Below are positions 8,880-17,627 of a DNA stretch of 64,000 nt, one piece after another (position 1 is the first letter of the stretch; each line of letters starts with the position of its first letter). The translations under genes were made by a program, and so were the position numbers. The stretch is from positions 1 through 64,000 of the forward strand of contig NZ_JAGGOG010000019.1 in assembly GCF_018614655.1 (NCBI RefSeq), written 5' to 3'. Source of the DNA: Pseudomonas fluorescens (GTDB lineage: Bacteria; Pseudomonadota; Gammaproteobacteria; Pseudomonadales; Pseudomonadaceae). A model generated the notes under the pieces. It saw only the letters and a program-made list of their open reading frames with translations, was not told the DNA's origin and made no database searches.

Positions 8880-9524
8880 TTACTTGCGAGCGGTAACGCT
8901 GGTCGGGGCCATGGCGAGGGCGCGCTTGGCTTCGATAAAGGTCTTGCTCCAGTAGCTGTCGCCCAGCTTGTCGACCCGCACACCACCGCTGCGGCGGCTG
9001 CTGGAGTGGATAAACTGGTCATCACCCAGGTAGATACCGGCGTGGCTGACACGACCACGACCATTGGTACTAAAGAAAAGCAGATCACCGGGTTTGAGGT
9101 TGTTTCGTGCGACCAACGGTGCATCCACGTTGATCATTTCGCGGGTAGAACGCGGCAAATTCATGCCAGCCTCTTCACGAAACAGGTAACCGATGAAGCC
9201 ACTGCAGTCGAAACCGGCTTCAGAAGTACCGCCAAAACGGTAACGGGTACCGATCAGGGACATGCCGCGTTCGAGGATGCTGTCGGCCAGAACTGGAAGC
9301 TGGTAAGGCTGGCTGCCGGCGAAATCGGCCAGTTCTTTTTCGGTGGCGACTTCTTCTGAATAAACAGCTTCCTGATAAACAGTGGAAGACTGCGCAGCGA
9401 CGAATTTTTGTTGATTCTGTTGTTGAGGTTTTTGCTGCTCAGCCACTTGTTGCGGGTGGGTGGCGCAACCAAACAACAGGCTAACGAGTGCGAGAGGCAC
9501 GAGGGGTGCAAAGCGATTTAGCAT
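8880..9524 (-). CDS. NlpC/P60 (C40) lipoprotein peptidase, paralogue
   Basis: A 214-aa second member of the pair. Lipobox LLFGC gives Cys20; a Gln/Lys-rich linker (residues 24-40) precedes the NlpC/P60 domain with Cys107 in FDCSG, His161 in SHAGIYLG and His173. The catalytic segments closely resemble those of the neighbour, which suggests tandem duplication. I prefer the ATG at 9524 to the GTG six bases upstream because it gives a normal signal peptide start (MLNRFAPL). Confidence 0.9.
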   Translation of the reverse strand: MLNRFAPLVPLALVSLLFGCATHPQQVAEQQKPQQQNQQKFVAAQSSTVYQEAVYSEEVATEKELADFAGSQPYQLPVLADSILERGMSLIGTRYRFGGTSEAGFDCSGFIGYLFREEAGMNLPRSTREMINVDAPLVARNNLKPGDLLFFSTNGRGRVSHAGIYLGDDQFIHSSSRRSGGVRVDKLGDSYWSKTFIEAKRALAMAPTSVTARK

Positions 9525-9738
9525 GGGCACGACCGTGGCTGAATGTGTAAAGAAGCCGAGACTATGCCTTCTATCATATCGATTTGCAAATTCAATCGTG
9601 AACTATGTGACTTCTTGTTTGAAGCGCGACATCTAAGCCCTTACACCCCATTTAGACCCTTTTGCGTGGCCAAACCGGCAAAAACGCAGGTTTTCTGGCG
9701 CCTGAAATTTGCCGAAGGCCCCATTTTTAAAGGGCTGG

Positions 9739-10443
9739 CTACCAGCCGAGGGTTTCCTTGAGGAAGGGAATGGTCAGCTTGCGCTGAGCCTGCAAGGAGG
9801 CCTGGTCGAGCCGTTCGAGCAACTCGAACAGCGCGCTCATGCTGCGGGTGCCACGGGTGAGGATAAAGTGCCCGACTTCGTCGGTCAGGTGCAGGCCACG
9901 ACGGGAGGCACGCAGTTGCAGGGCGCGCAATTTGTCTTCGTCGGAGAGTGGACGCATCTGGAAAATCAGCGCCAGGGTCAGGCGGGACTTGAGGTCCGCC
10001 AGCTTCACCGGCAATTCCCGGGGCGAAGTAGACGCGGCAATCAGCAAACGCCGGCCGCTGTCACGCAATCGATTGAACAGATGGAACAGCGCCTCTTCCC
10101 AATCCGCACGCCCTGCCACTGCCTGCAAATCATCCAGGCACACCAGCTCGTATTGCTCAAGGTTGTCGAGGATCTCGATACCACGGTCCAGCAGCTCCGC
10201 CAGCGGCAGGTAAACCGCGGGTTCCCCCATCTGCTCGAACCGCAGGCAAGCGGCCTGTAGCAAGTGGGTACGCCCCACGCCGTCCTTGCCCCACAGATAG
10301 ATCAGGCTTTCGGTCCACCCGGCGTCGGCTTCGCATAGCCGCTCGACATAGCCGAGTGCAGCGGCATTGGCGCCTGGGTAGTAATTGATAAAGGTAGCGT
10401 CGTCACGCAGACGCACACCTAGGGGCAGCTGAATCGGTTTCAT
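9739..10443 (-). CDS. hda: DnaA regulatory inactivator Hda
   Basis: An AAA+ protein of 234 aa that works with the DNA-loaded sliding clamp to stimulate hydrolysis of DnaA-bound ATP and so prevents re-initiation. Near the N-terminus QLPLGV (residues 5-10) resembles the clamp-binding motif; Walker A is GKDGVGRTH (52-60); LVCLDDLQA is the Walker B strand. The AAA+ domain is DnaA domain III-like without the DnaA DNA-binding domain, as usual for Hda. It lies downstream of the PerM-type permease in the same orientation. Confidence 0.92.
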   Translation of the reverse strand: MKPIQLPLGVRLRDDATFINYYPGANAAALGYVERLCEADAGWTESLIYLWGKDGVGRTHLLQAACLRFEQMGEPAVYLPLAELLDRGIEILDNLEQYELVCLDDLQAVAGRADWEEALFHLFNRLRDSGRRLLIAASTSPRELPVKLADLKSRLTLALIFQMRPLSDEDKLRALQLRASRRGLHLTDEVGHFILTRGTRSMSALFELLERLDQASLQAQRKLTIPFLKETLGW

Positions 10444-10626
10444 GCTGACTGAACAGTTCCCATCGAACCGTTAGGGGCCTCTGTGTAAAGTTTGCAAAGT
10501 TTATACCCGTGACGCCGGGCGCACAATGCAACAGACCACAAGCAAAATCAAAGGTTTGCGTTAACTCGTTGGATTTCGTGGAGATTGTTTGACGCGATGG
10601 CCAAATGCCCAGGCCCCATCAACAAC

Positions 10627-10652
10627 AAACCCGGCACCAGGCCGGGTTTGAA
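10627..10652 (-). terminator. Rho-independent terminator after the AI-2E/PerM gene
   Basis: Inverted repeat AAACCCGGC / GCCGGGTTT with a five-base loop (10627-10649). On the minus strand it is followed by a T-rich tail (TTTGTTGTTG), which suits termination of the permease gene upstream. Confidence 0.7.
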
Positions 10653-10673
10653 AGAGGGAGCCCAACCTTGGAT

Positions 10674-11747
10674 TTATAAGTCAGGTTCGTCGACACCGGC
10701 GTAGATATCCGAGTCTTTATACAAATCATGCACATGGCGCACCAGCACCATAATCACCGCTGCCACCGGCAGCGCCAGCAAGATACCGGTAAAGCCAAAT
10801 AACTCACCGCCCGCCAGGATCGCAAAGATCACCGCCACCGGGTGCAAGCCGATCCGGTCTCCCACCAGCAACGGTGTCAGTACCATGCCCTCCAGGGCCT
10901 GGCCAACCATGAACACCGCGACAATCCCCAGCATCGGATACAAGTCACCACCAAACTGGAACAACCCGGCCACCAGCGCCGCGCCAATACCAATGACAAA
11001 GCCCATGTACGGCACAATCGCCGCCAGGCCGGCAATCAGACCAATCAGCAGCCCCAGCTCAAGACCGATAGCCATCAGCCCCGCCGCGTAGATGACTCCC
11101 AGGGCCAGCATCACCAACAACTGACCACGGACGAAGGCACCGAGCACTTCGTGGCACTCCTCGGCCAGGGACACGATGCGTTCTTCGCGGTCACGAGGCA
11201 GCAGACTGCGGACCTTCGCCATCATGATGTCCCAGTCCCGCAGCAGGTAGAACGCCACTACCGGAATCAGCACCAGGTTGGTCAACCAGCCAATCAGCGC
11301 CAGGCTGGACGCCGTGGCCTGGCTGAGCACCACGCTGACAATGTCCGTGGTCTGACCCATGTGCTCACTGATGGCGGCCTTGACCTTGTCGAACTTCCAG
11401 AAGCCATCAGCCAGGCCAAGCTTGGCCTGGGCCCAGGGCATGGCAGTGTGCTGCAACCAATCGAGCATTTGCGGCGCCAGCTCATAGAGCCGAAACAACT
11501 GCTTGGCCAGCATCGGCACCAACACCAGCAGCAGCGCCATGATGATCAAGGTGAACAGCGCAAACACCGTCACCACACCCCAAGTCCGCGACAGACCAGC
11601 CTTCTCCAGGCGATCCACCACCGGATCGAACAGATAGGCCAGCAGCAACGCGACCAGGAACGGCGTCAGGATCGAATGCAGCAAGAACACAAAAACGCAC
11701 AGCAGGACAATCCCGCCAAGCCACACCCAACGACGCGTATCCGTCAT
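10674..11747 (-). CDS. AI-2E family (PerM-like) permease
   Basis: A polytopic inner-membrane protein of 357 aa with about seven or eight hydrophobic segments, one near the N-terminus (WLGGIVLLCVFVFLLHSI) and a long cluster from about residue 200. Family features include LTPFLVALLLAYLFDP and a late GLHPVAVIFAILAGG segment. Family members export small molecules or ions (AI-2, Na+/H+); the substrate here is unknown. The ATG at 11747 is preferred to one 12 bases upstream because GGAG is well spaced before it. Confidence 0.85.
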   Translation of the reverse strand: MTDTRRWVWLGGIVLLCVFVFLLHSILTPFLVALLLAYLFDPVVDRLEKAGLSRTWGVVTVFALFTLIIMALLLVLVPMLAKQLFRLYELAPQMLDWLQHTAMPWAQAKLGLADGFWKFDKVKAAISEHMGQTTDIVSVVLSQATASSLALIGWLTNLVLIPVVAFYLLRDWDIMMAKVRSLLPRDREERIVSLAEECHEVLGAFVRGQLLVMLALGVIYAAGLMAIGLELGLLIGLIAGLAAIVPYMGFVIGIGAALVAGLFQFGGDLYPMLGIVAVFMVGQALEGMVLTPLLVGDRIGLHPVAVIFAILAGGELFGFTGILLALPVAAVIMVLVRHVHDLYKDSDIYAGVDEPDL

Positions 11748-11789
11748 AAACCACTCCATTTTTCAGTTGCTGCTATATAAGAAGAACAT

Positions 11790-12836
11790 TTACCAGCGAA
11801 AACGTAACTGCGCCTGCGGTTCTACCGGTGCTGGCTGCGCACCTTCTACAGCAGCGGGTTGCTGCACAGGTGCCGGGGTTTCACCCGCCGGAACCTCCTG
11901 CAATTTGGCCAGGCTCAACTGCGTACGCAACTGGTCGGCACTGCCATTGACCCGATAGACGATACGACTGCCATCCACCCGCAAAGGTTGCCCGCCAAAA
12001 GGCTCAAGCAAACGACCCAAAGCGGCGTAGCGCTCCAGGCTCATGCCCTGCACTTCCAGCAATTGTTCGCTGCTTACCCCAGGCTTGACCGCGAAACGCG
12101 GCGCCAGGCGCTCGCTGACTGCCAGCAATACAGCATCGGCGAGGGCTGCCGTATCAGTGGCCTGCGCAGTACCCTGCTCACTTTTGTCACCCAACCACAG
12201 CCGCCACGTGGCCTGCCACTGGCCGCTGTCCTCACGGGCGTGCACCGCCAGCAACGCGTCAGCGCCATAACGCTCGGACGCCGCTCGCAATGGGGTCGCA
12301 TCCGGGCTTTCAAGATTCGGTGCGCTGGCAACAATCTGCTCATCCAGGTCGCCCAGGGGCAGGCGTAATGGCAAGCCTCTATGCTGAGCGGCCCGCCGCA
12401 ACGGCTGGGCGATGGCCTGGCCATCACCCACCAGGCTGCTGCCCTCGGTGGAGTCGTTCAGCCACCAGCCAAGGATCGACGGCCGATTAGTGCCCCACAA
12501 TGCCAGGCCCGCCCCGCGCAAGGCGCGATCGGTGCTGACCGGATCGAAATCCACCTGCAGGCTTTCAGGCGGTCCGGCGTCATAACCGTACTGGCTGATG
12601 ATCTGCTGCGGGTCTTTGCGGATCTCCGCCAGGCCCGGGCCTTGAGCGGCCTTGGCGTCACCGGTCAAACGGATGACCAGAGTCTCCAGGGCACGCTGTG
12701 TCGCCTGAGCGCGCTCGTCCGGGGACTGGCTGCTCACCGGTTCCAATACTTGATAAAGGCCATGGAGGGTTTCGGCATGACTCGCCAGGCTGACCAATGA
12801 CAAACAGCCCACAAAGATGAATTTACACAGACGCAT
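11790..12836 (-). CDS. DUF2066 domain protein, exported
   Basis: A 348-aa product with a Sec signal peptide (about residues 1-21, ending SHAE) and a DUF2066 layout: an N-terminal ETLHGLYQVLEPV strand and a C-terminal ferredoxin-like YRVNGSADQLRTQL segment. The tail from about 320 is Pro/Ala-rich (low complexity). Start chosen at 12836, where the signal peptide begins; the longer open frame adds 29 codons without family resemblance. It is divergent from purM. Function is not established for the family. Confidence 0.8.
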   Translation of the reverse strand: MRLCKFIFVGCLSLVSLASHAETLHGLYQVLEPVSSQSPDERAQATQRALETLVIRLTGDAKAAQGPGLAEIRKDPQQIISQYGYDAGPPESLQVDFDPVSTDRALRGAGLALWGTNRPSILGWWLNDSTEGSSLVGDGQAIAQPLRRAAQHRGLPLRLPLGDLDEQIVASAPNLESPDATPLRAASERYGADALLAVHAREDSGQWQATWRLWLGDKSEQGTAQATDTAALADAVLLAVSERLAPRFAVKPGVSSEQLLEVQGMSLERYAALGRLLEPFGGQPLRVDGSRIVYRVNGSADQLRTQLSLAKLQEVPAGETPAPVQQPAAVEGAQPAPVEPQAQLRFRW

Positions 12837-13178
12837 GGAAGATTCCCGACACAAAAAAACGGCTGGAACAGACCGAATGAAGACCGCTTGGCAAGGCTGT
12901 GACCACAGCAAGCAGCAAAACATTCACAGGGCCTTGGTAAGTTTTCGTACTGTCATAACGATAGCCGGTTAAAGGCTATACCTTAATACGGCCTCGAAGC
13001 GCCTCGATTAACGTTTTTTTTAACACCATATGCCCCTGCCCGTCGGCCCGAGGATGGCCGCTGCCCCTCAAGCCTGATAAAATCGCGCGCCTTCGCAGAC
13101 CGGCAACGTCTGGGCATTTCCCCAAGTGCCCCGCGCCATTCGGTCGTTACCCCTGAATCCCCCCTAAAGGCCTGGATC
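12837..13178. other. Divergent promoter region DUF2066 / purM
   Basis: A 342-base spacer with no credible gene. It has an A/T-rich stretch around 12950-13030 that probably holds both promoters; I could not identify a clear operator or -35/-10 pair by eye. Confidence 0.4.
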
Positions 13179-14237
13179 ATGAGCAAGCAACCCTCCCTGA
13201 GCTACAAGGACGCCGGTGTAGACATCGACGCCGGTGAAGCATTGGTCGAACGCATCAAGAGCGTCGCCAAGCGCACTGCGCGCCCCGAAGTCATGGGCGG
13301 CCTGGGCGGTTTTGGCGCCCTCTGCGAAATCCCGGCCGGCTACAAGCAGCCAGTCCTGGTGTCCGGCACCGACGGCGTGGGCACCAAGCTACGCCTGGCA
13401 CTGAACCTGAACAAACACGACAGCATCGGCATCGACCTGGTCGCCATGTGCGTCAACGACCTCGTGGTTTGCGGTGCAGAGCCACTGTTCTTCCTCGACT
13501 ACTACGCCACCGGCAAGCTCAACGTCGAGACCGCCACTCAGGTGGTGACCGGCATCGGCGCAGGCTGCGAGCTGTCTGGTTGCTCCCTGGTCGGCGGCGA
13601 AACCGCTGAAATGCCAGGCATGTACGAAGGCGAAGACTACGACCTGGCTGGCTTCTGCGTTGGCGTCGTGGAAAAATCCGAAATCATCGACGGTTCCAAA
13701 GTGGCCGCCGGTGACGCCCTGCTGGCCCTGCCATCGTCCGGCCCGCACTCCAACGGTTACTCGTTGATCCGCAAGATCATCGAAGTGTCCGGCGCCGACA
13801 TCGAAAACATCCAGCTCGACGGCAAACCACTGACCGACTTGCTGATGGCCCCGACCCGTATCTACGTCAAGCCGCTGCTCAAGCTGATCAAGGACACCGG
13901 CGCCGTCAAGGCCATGGCCCACATCACCGGCGGCGGTCTGCTGGACAACATCCCGCGCGTACTGCCCAAAGGCGCCCAGGCCATCGTCGACGTGGCCAGC
14001 TGGCAGCGTCCGGCGGTATTCGACTGGCTGCAAGAGAAAGGCAACGTCAACGAAACCGAAATGCACCGCGTGCTGAACTGCGGTGTAGGTATGGTGATCT
14101 GCGTCGCTCAAGAGCACGTTGAAAGCGCACTGAACGTACTGCGTGAAGCCGGCGAGCAGCCATGGGTCATCGGTCAGATCGCTACTGCTGCCGAAGGCGC
14201 CGCTCAAGTCGAGCTGAAAAACCTCAAGGCTCACTAA
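13179..14237 (+). CDS. purM: Phosphoribosylformylglycinamidine cyclo-ligase (AIR synthetase)
   Basis: Fifth step of purine synthesis: FGAM + ATP to aminoimidazole ribotide. The 352-aa length and motifs are standard: SYKDAGVDIDAG at the start, GGFGALCEIP, SGTDGVGTKLRLA, then a HITGGGLLDNIPRVLP segment in the C-terminal half. Its stop codon overlaps the purN start (TAATG), so the two purine enzymes are translationally coupled. Confidence 0.98.
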   Translation: MSKQPSLSYKDAGVDIDAGEALVERIKSVAKRTARPEVMGGLGGFGALCEIPAGYKQPVLVSGTDGVGTKLRLALNLNKHDSIGIDLVAMCVNDLVVCGAEPLFFLDYYATGKLNVETATQVVTGIGAGCELSGCSLVGGETAEMPGMYEGEDYDLAGFCVGVVEKSEIIDGSKVAAGDALLALPSSGPHSNGYSLIRKIIEVSGADIENIQLDGKPLTDLLMAPTRIYVKPLLKLIKDTGAVKAMAHITGGGLLDNIPRVLPKGAQAIVDVASWQRPAVFDWLQEKGNVNETEMHRVLNCGVGMVICVAQEHVESALNVLREAGEQPWVIGQIATAAEGAAQVELKNLKAH

Positions 14238-14887
14238 TGTCCGCAACCTGTGATGTCGTGGTGCTGCTCTCCGGCACCGGCAGTAACTTGCAGGCCCTGA
14301 TCGACAGCACGCGCACCGGCTATAGCCCGGTGCGCATCGCTGCGGTGATGTCCAACCGCAGCGACGCCTACGGCCTGCAACGCGCCAGGGACGCAGGTAT
14401 CGACACCCGCTCCCTGGATCACAAGGCTTTCGACGGTCGCGAGGCCTTCGATGCCGCCTTGATCGAACTGATCGACGCCTTTAACCCCAAGCTTGTGGTC
14501 CTGGCCGGTTTCATGCGCATTCTCAGCGCTGACTTCGTCCGCCATTACCAAGGGCGCCTGTTGAATATTCACCCTTCCCTGCTGCCCAAATACAAAGGGT
14601 TACATACGCACCAACGCGCCCTTGAGGCCGGCGACACGGAGCACGGCTGTAGCGTGCACTTCGTCACCGAGGAACTCGATGGCGGGCCTCTGGTCGTACA
14701 GGCAGTAGTTCCGGTAGAGTCTGCGGACTCTGCGCAGACGCTTGCGCAACGGGTTCATACCCAGGAACACAGGATTTACCCGCTGGCTGTTCGCTGGTTC
14801 GCTGAGGGGCGGTTGATTCTCGGTGAACAGGGTGCATTATTGGACGGTCAGTTACTCGCGGCCAGCGGCCACTTGATTCGAACCTAG
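14237..14887 (+). CDS. purN: Phosphoribosylglycinamide formyltransferase
   Basis: Third step of purine synthesis: transfers formyl from 10-formyl-THF to GAR. The 216-aa protein begins with the GAR-binding loop VLLSGTGSNLQALID and contains the catalytic Asn-His region LLNIHPSLLPKYKG and EELDGGPLV. The ATG at 14237 overlaps the purM stop; the longer open frame upstream lies inside purM. Confidence 0.97.
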   Translation: MSATCDVVVLLSGTGSNLQALIDSTRTGYSPVRIAAVMSNRSDAYGLQRARDAGIDTRSLDHKAFDGREAFDAALIELIDAFNPKLVVLAGFMRILSADFVRHYQGRLLNIHPSLLPKYKGLHTHQRALEAGDTEHGCSVHFVTEELDGGPLVVQAVVPVESADSAQTLAQRVHTQEHRIYPLAVRWFAEGRLILGEQGALLDGQLLAASGHLIRT

Positions 14888-14895
14888 GAGATTTT

Positions 14896-15609
14896 ATGCG
14901 TCGCGCCCTGCTCTTCGCTTTTGCGCTGTTTGCCTTGCCTGCCGTGCAAGCGGCAGACCTTCAACCGTTCTCCGCCAGCTACACCGCCGACTGGAAACAG
15001 TTGCCCATGAGTGGTTCGGCCGAACGCAGCCTGACCAAGAATGACAACGGCACCTGGACCTTGAATTTCAAGGCTTCCATGATGATCGCCAGCCTGACCG
15101 AGACCAGCGTCATCCGTCTCGACAAAAATGCCCTGCAGCCTCAGAGCTACACCTTCGAACGGGGCGGCCTAGGCAAGACGAAGAAGATCAACCTGGATTT
15201 CGACTGGACCGCCAACAAGGTCACCGGCTTTGAAAACAAGGACCCGGTGAATACTCCACTTGAAAGCGGGATGCTGGACAAGTCCACCTACCAGTTGGCC
15301 TTGCAGCGTGATGTCGCTGCGGGCAAGAAAAGCATGAGTTATCGGGTTGCCGAAGGCACCGACACCGACACCTATGATTTCCGCGTGATCGGCCCGGAAA
15401 AGGTCCAGACCAAGGCGGGCTCCATTGATGCCATCAAGGTCGAGCGCGTGCGTGACCCGACACAAACCAAGCGCATCACCCAGATGTGGTTTGCCAAGGA
15501 CTGGGGCGGCATCCTGGTTGCCCTGCGTCAGGTAGAAACCGACGGCAAGGAATACAACATCATGCTGCAAGACGGTACCGTGGACGGCAAGGCTGTCAAA
15601 GGCAGCTGA
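14896..15609 (+). CDS. DUF3108 domain protein, periplasmic
   Basis: A 237-aa product with a clear Sec signal peptide (cleavage near VQA-AD at about residue 19) and a beta-rich DUF3108 domain (FSASYTADWKQLPMSG... VRDPTQTKRITQMWFAKD). It follows purN by eight bases and is probably cotranscribed, a linkage I recall from other Pseudomonas. The family has no firmly assigned role. Confidence 0.82.
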   Translation: MRRALLFAFALFALPAVQAADLQPFSASYTADWKQLPMSGSAERSLTKNDNGTWTLNFKASMMIASLTETSVIRLDKNALQPQSYTFERGGLGKTKKINLDFDWTANKVTGFENKDPVNTPLESGMLDKSTYQLALQRDVAAGKKSMSYRVAEGTDTDTYDFRVIGPEKVQTKAGSIDAIKVERVRDPTQTKRITQMWFAKDWGGILVALRQVETDGKEYNIMLQDGTVDGKAVKGS

Positions 15610-15628
15610 TCCACCGCTATCGAATAAA

Positions 15629-15657
15629 GAGCCTCGCTGAATGCGGGGCTTTTTTTC
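15629..15657 (+). terminator. Terminator of the purM-purN-DUF3108 unit
   Basis: AGCCTCGC and GCGGGGCT pair around a five-base loop, followed immediately by seven Ts. Confidence 0.85.
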
Positions 15658-15855
15658 GCCCTACAAACATGAAACTTTTGTCATAAAACTCAACCTCCTG
15701 CGACGCAATGTCGCGGTTTTCGGGGGCTGGAGAATTGTTCCAATTCCAGTAAAGGTCTGTTGCAGTTCTTGCTTATTTACTTAGCAAGCTAACAAACCAT
15801 ATAACAAAGACCTGCGACGCCTTGCCGCAGATCAACCAGAGATTGGAGCAAGCAG

Positions 15856-16044
15856 ATGACTGTAAAAGTAACTGAACGCGACGATGCACATATGTCCCAT
15901 GAAGGCGTAGCCCATGGCATCCGTATCTGGGATGTACATCAACAAGACCTGCTGGTAGGTATGTTTCACTCCGAAATCGATGCTCACAATTATAAAAACG
16001 AGCTCGAAACGCTAGAGACGAAACGCCAGGTGCAAAGCTCCTGA
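15856..16044 (+). CDS. Conserved small acidic protein, 62 aa
   Basis: A 62-aa protein, soluble, His/Glu-rich, with no signal peptide or membrane segment. GGAG lies about nine bases before the ATG. The tail from about residue 42 (HNYKNELETLETKRQV) should be helical. It has its own upstream spacer and downstream terminator, so it is probably a monocistronic gene. I do not recognise a domain; the position between DUF3108 and DUF2058 is consistent with a small conserved Pseudomonas protein. Confidence 0.65.
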   Translation: MTVKVTERDDAHMSHEGVAHGIRIWDVHQQDLLVGMFHSEIDAHNYKNELETLETKRQVQSS

Positions 16045-16096
16045 AGCATTGAAATCCTGCTGGTACCCGGCCCACGCAGCCGCGGTACCGGCAAAC

Positions 16097-16130
16097 AAAA
16101 AACCCGCCGTTGAGCGGGTTTTGTTGTTTT
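16097..16130. terminator. Bidirectional terminator
   Basis: AACCCGC / GCGGGTT stem with an A run before and a T-rich run after (16101-16130). It is placed to end both the 62-aa gene and the convergent DUF2058 gene. Confidence 0.8.
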
Positions 16131-16142
16131 ATGGGCCTTACT

Positions 16143-16185
16143 GGGGCTGCTGCGCAGCCCAACGGGGGCAAGCCCCCTCGCCACA
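16143..16185. repeat. REP-like palindromic repeat
   Basis: Two nested hairpins (GGGCTGCTGCGCAGCCC and GGGGGCAAGCCCCC) next to 'tcgccac', a composition I recognise as a common fluorescens-group intergenic repeat. It lies between the terminator and the 3' end of the DUF2058 gene. Confidence 0.6.
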
Positions 16186-16201
16186 ATGTTGTTTTAAAGC
16201 C

Positions 16202-16747
16202 TTACCACATCAGGTCGTCAGGGATCTGGTAGGCCGCATACGGATCATCCTCATCCGGCACCTGGCTCTCGGTCAGGATATTGAGTTGGACAATTCGCTC
16301 TGGCGCCCGCTCCTGAATCTTCAGCGCCGCCTCACGCGGAATCACTTCGTAACTGCCACCGTGATGGACAATCGCCAGGGAGCCGTTGCTCAGCTTATTG
16401 CGCATCAACGTGTTGACCGACAGGCGCTTGACCTTCTTGTCATCGACGAAGTTGTAGTAGTCCTCGGTAGTCAGTTTCGGCAAGCGCGAGGTTTCGATCA
16501 ATTGCTTGACCTGGGCGGTACGGGCCTTGGCCTCGGCCTTTTCTTGCTGCTGGCGGTTCAGCTCCTGGTCGCGCTTGACCTTCTCGGCGTGCGCCTCAAT
16601 GGCCAGGCGTGCCTGGGTGTCGTCGGCCTCGACCTGGCCTTTATGGACCAGTCGCTGCTGTTTCTGTTTATCCTTGCCGACCTGCTTGGCCTGCTTTTGG
16701 TTGACCAGACCTGCTTTGAGCAACTGGTCGCGAAGGGAAAGGCTCAT
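16202..16747 (-). CDS. DUF2058 domain protein
   Basis: A 181-aa, highly charged protein. The N-terminal half (about 15-100) is Lys/Gln/Glu-rich and probably a long helix or coiled coil, ending at QLIETSRLP; the C-terminal part contains the family segments YYNFVDDKKVKRLSV and LSNGSLAIVHHGG. Family members are annotated as possible nucleic-acid-associated proteins without firm evidence. It lies just downstream of mazG in the same direction. Confidence 0.85.
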   Translation of the reverse strand: MSLSLRDQLLKAGLVNQKQAKQVGKDKQKQQRLVHKGQVEADDTQARLAIEAHAEKVKRDQELNRQQQEKAEAKARTAQVKQLIETSRLPKLTTEDYYNFVDDKKVKRLSVNTLMRNKLSNGSLAIVHHGGSYEVIPREAALKIQERAPERIVQLNILTESQVPDEDDPYAAYQIPDDLMW

Positions 16748-16772
16748 GGTGCTTACTCACTTAGGCAACTGC

Positions 16773-17606
16773 TCAACCGCAGCTGGACACATTCTTTTCC
16801 TGACGTTTGGCTTCGCCCCACAGGGCGTCCAACTCTTCGAGGGTGCAATCTTCTATGGGACGGTGGGTCTCGCGCAATGCCTGTTCGATAAATCGGAAAC
16901 GTCGTTCGAATTTGGCATTGGCGCCACGCAGGGCGGTTTCCGGGTCGACCTTGAGATGACGGGCCAGGTTGACCGCCGCAAACAGCAGGTCACCGACTTC
17001 ATCAGCGATAGCCGCCGGGTCGTTATCGGCCATGGCTTCGAGCACTTCATCCAGCTCTTCACGCACGTTATCCACGACCGGCAATGCCGCCGGCCAATCG
17101 AAACCGACTTGTCCTGCGCGCTTTTGCAATTTGGCCGCACGGGACAGAGCGGGCAAGGTTGCAGGCACATCGTCGAGCAAGGATAACTGCTCAGGCGCGT
17201 CGGACTTTTGCGCCCGCTCCTCGGCCTTGATCTCCTCCCAACGCTCTTTGACCTGCTCTTCGCTCAACTGCGGGACATCCAGTGGCGCGTACAGATCACC
17301 CGTCGGGAACACATGGGGGTGGCGACGAATCAGCTTGCGGGTGATGCTGTCGATCACCCCGGCAAATTCAAAGCGCCCCTCTTCCCGAGCCAGTTGGCTG
17401 TAATACACCACCTGAAACAACAGGTCGCCCAGCTCACCTTGCAGGTGATCAAAATCCCCCCGTTCAATGGCGTCGGCGACTTCGTAGGCCTCCTCCAGGG
17501 TGTGGGGGACGATGCTGGCGTAGGTTTGCTTGATGTCCCACGGACACCCGTATTGCGGGTCCCGCAGGCGATTCATCAGGTACAGCAGGTCTTCAAGTGA
17601 ATACAT
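16773..17606 (-). CDS. mazG: Nucleoside triphosphate pyrophosphohydrolase MazG
   Basis: Hydrolyses NTPs to NMP and PPi; in E. coli it also influences (p)ppGpp levels. The 277-aa product has the two-copy MazG fold: an N-terminal domain with EEAYEVADAIERGD and ELGDLLFQVVYY and a C-terminal one with EELDEVLEAMADND and DEVGDLLFAAVNLARH, which carry the EExxE and ExxD metal ligands. It follows relA by 21 bases, a pairing that fits a role in nucleotide stress. Confidence 0.95.
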   Translation of the reverse strand: MYSLEDLLYLMNRLRDPQYGCPWDIKQTYASIVPHTLEEAYEVADAIERGDFDHLQGELGDLLFQVVYYSQLAREEGRFEFAGVIDSITRKLIRRHPHVFPTGDLYAPLDVPQLSEEQVKERWEEIKAEERAQKSDAPEQLSLLDDVPATLPALSRAAKLQKRAGQVGFDWPAALPVVDNVREELDEVLEAMADNDPAAIADEVGDLLFAAVNLARHLKVDPETALRGANAKFERRFRFIEQALRETHRPIEDCTLEELDALWGEAKRQEKNVSSCG

Positions 17607-17627
17607 CGATCTCTGTCCGCTTCCTGC

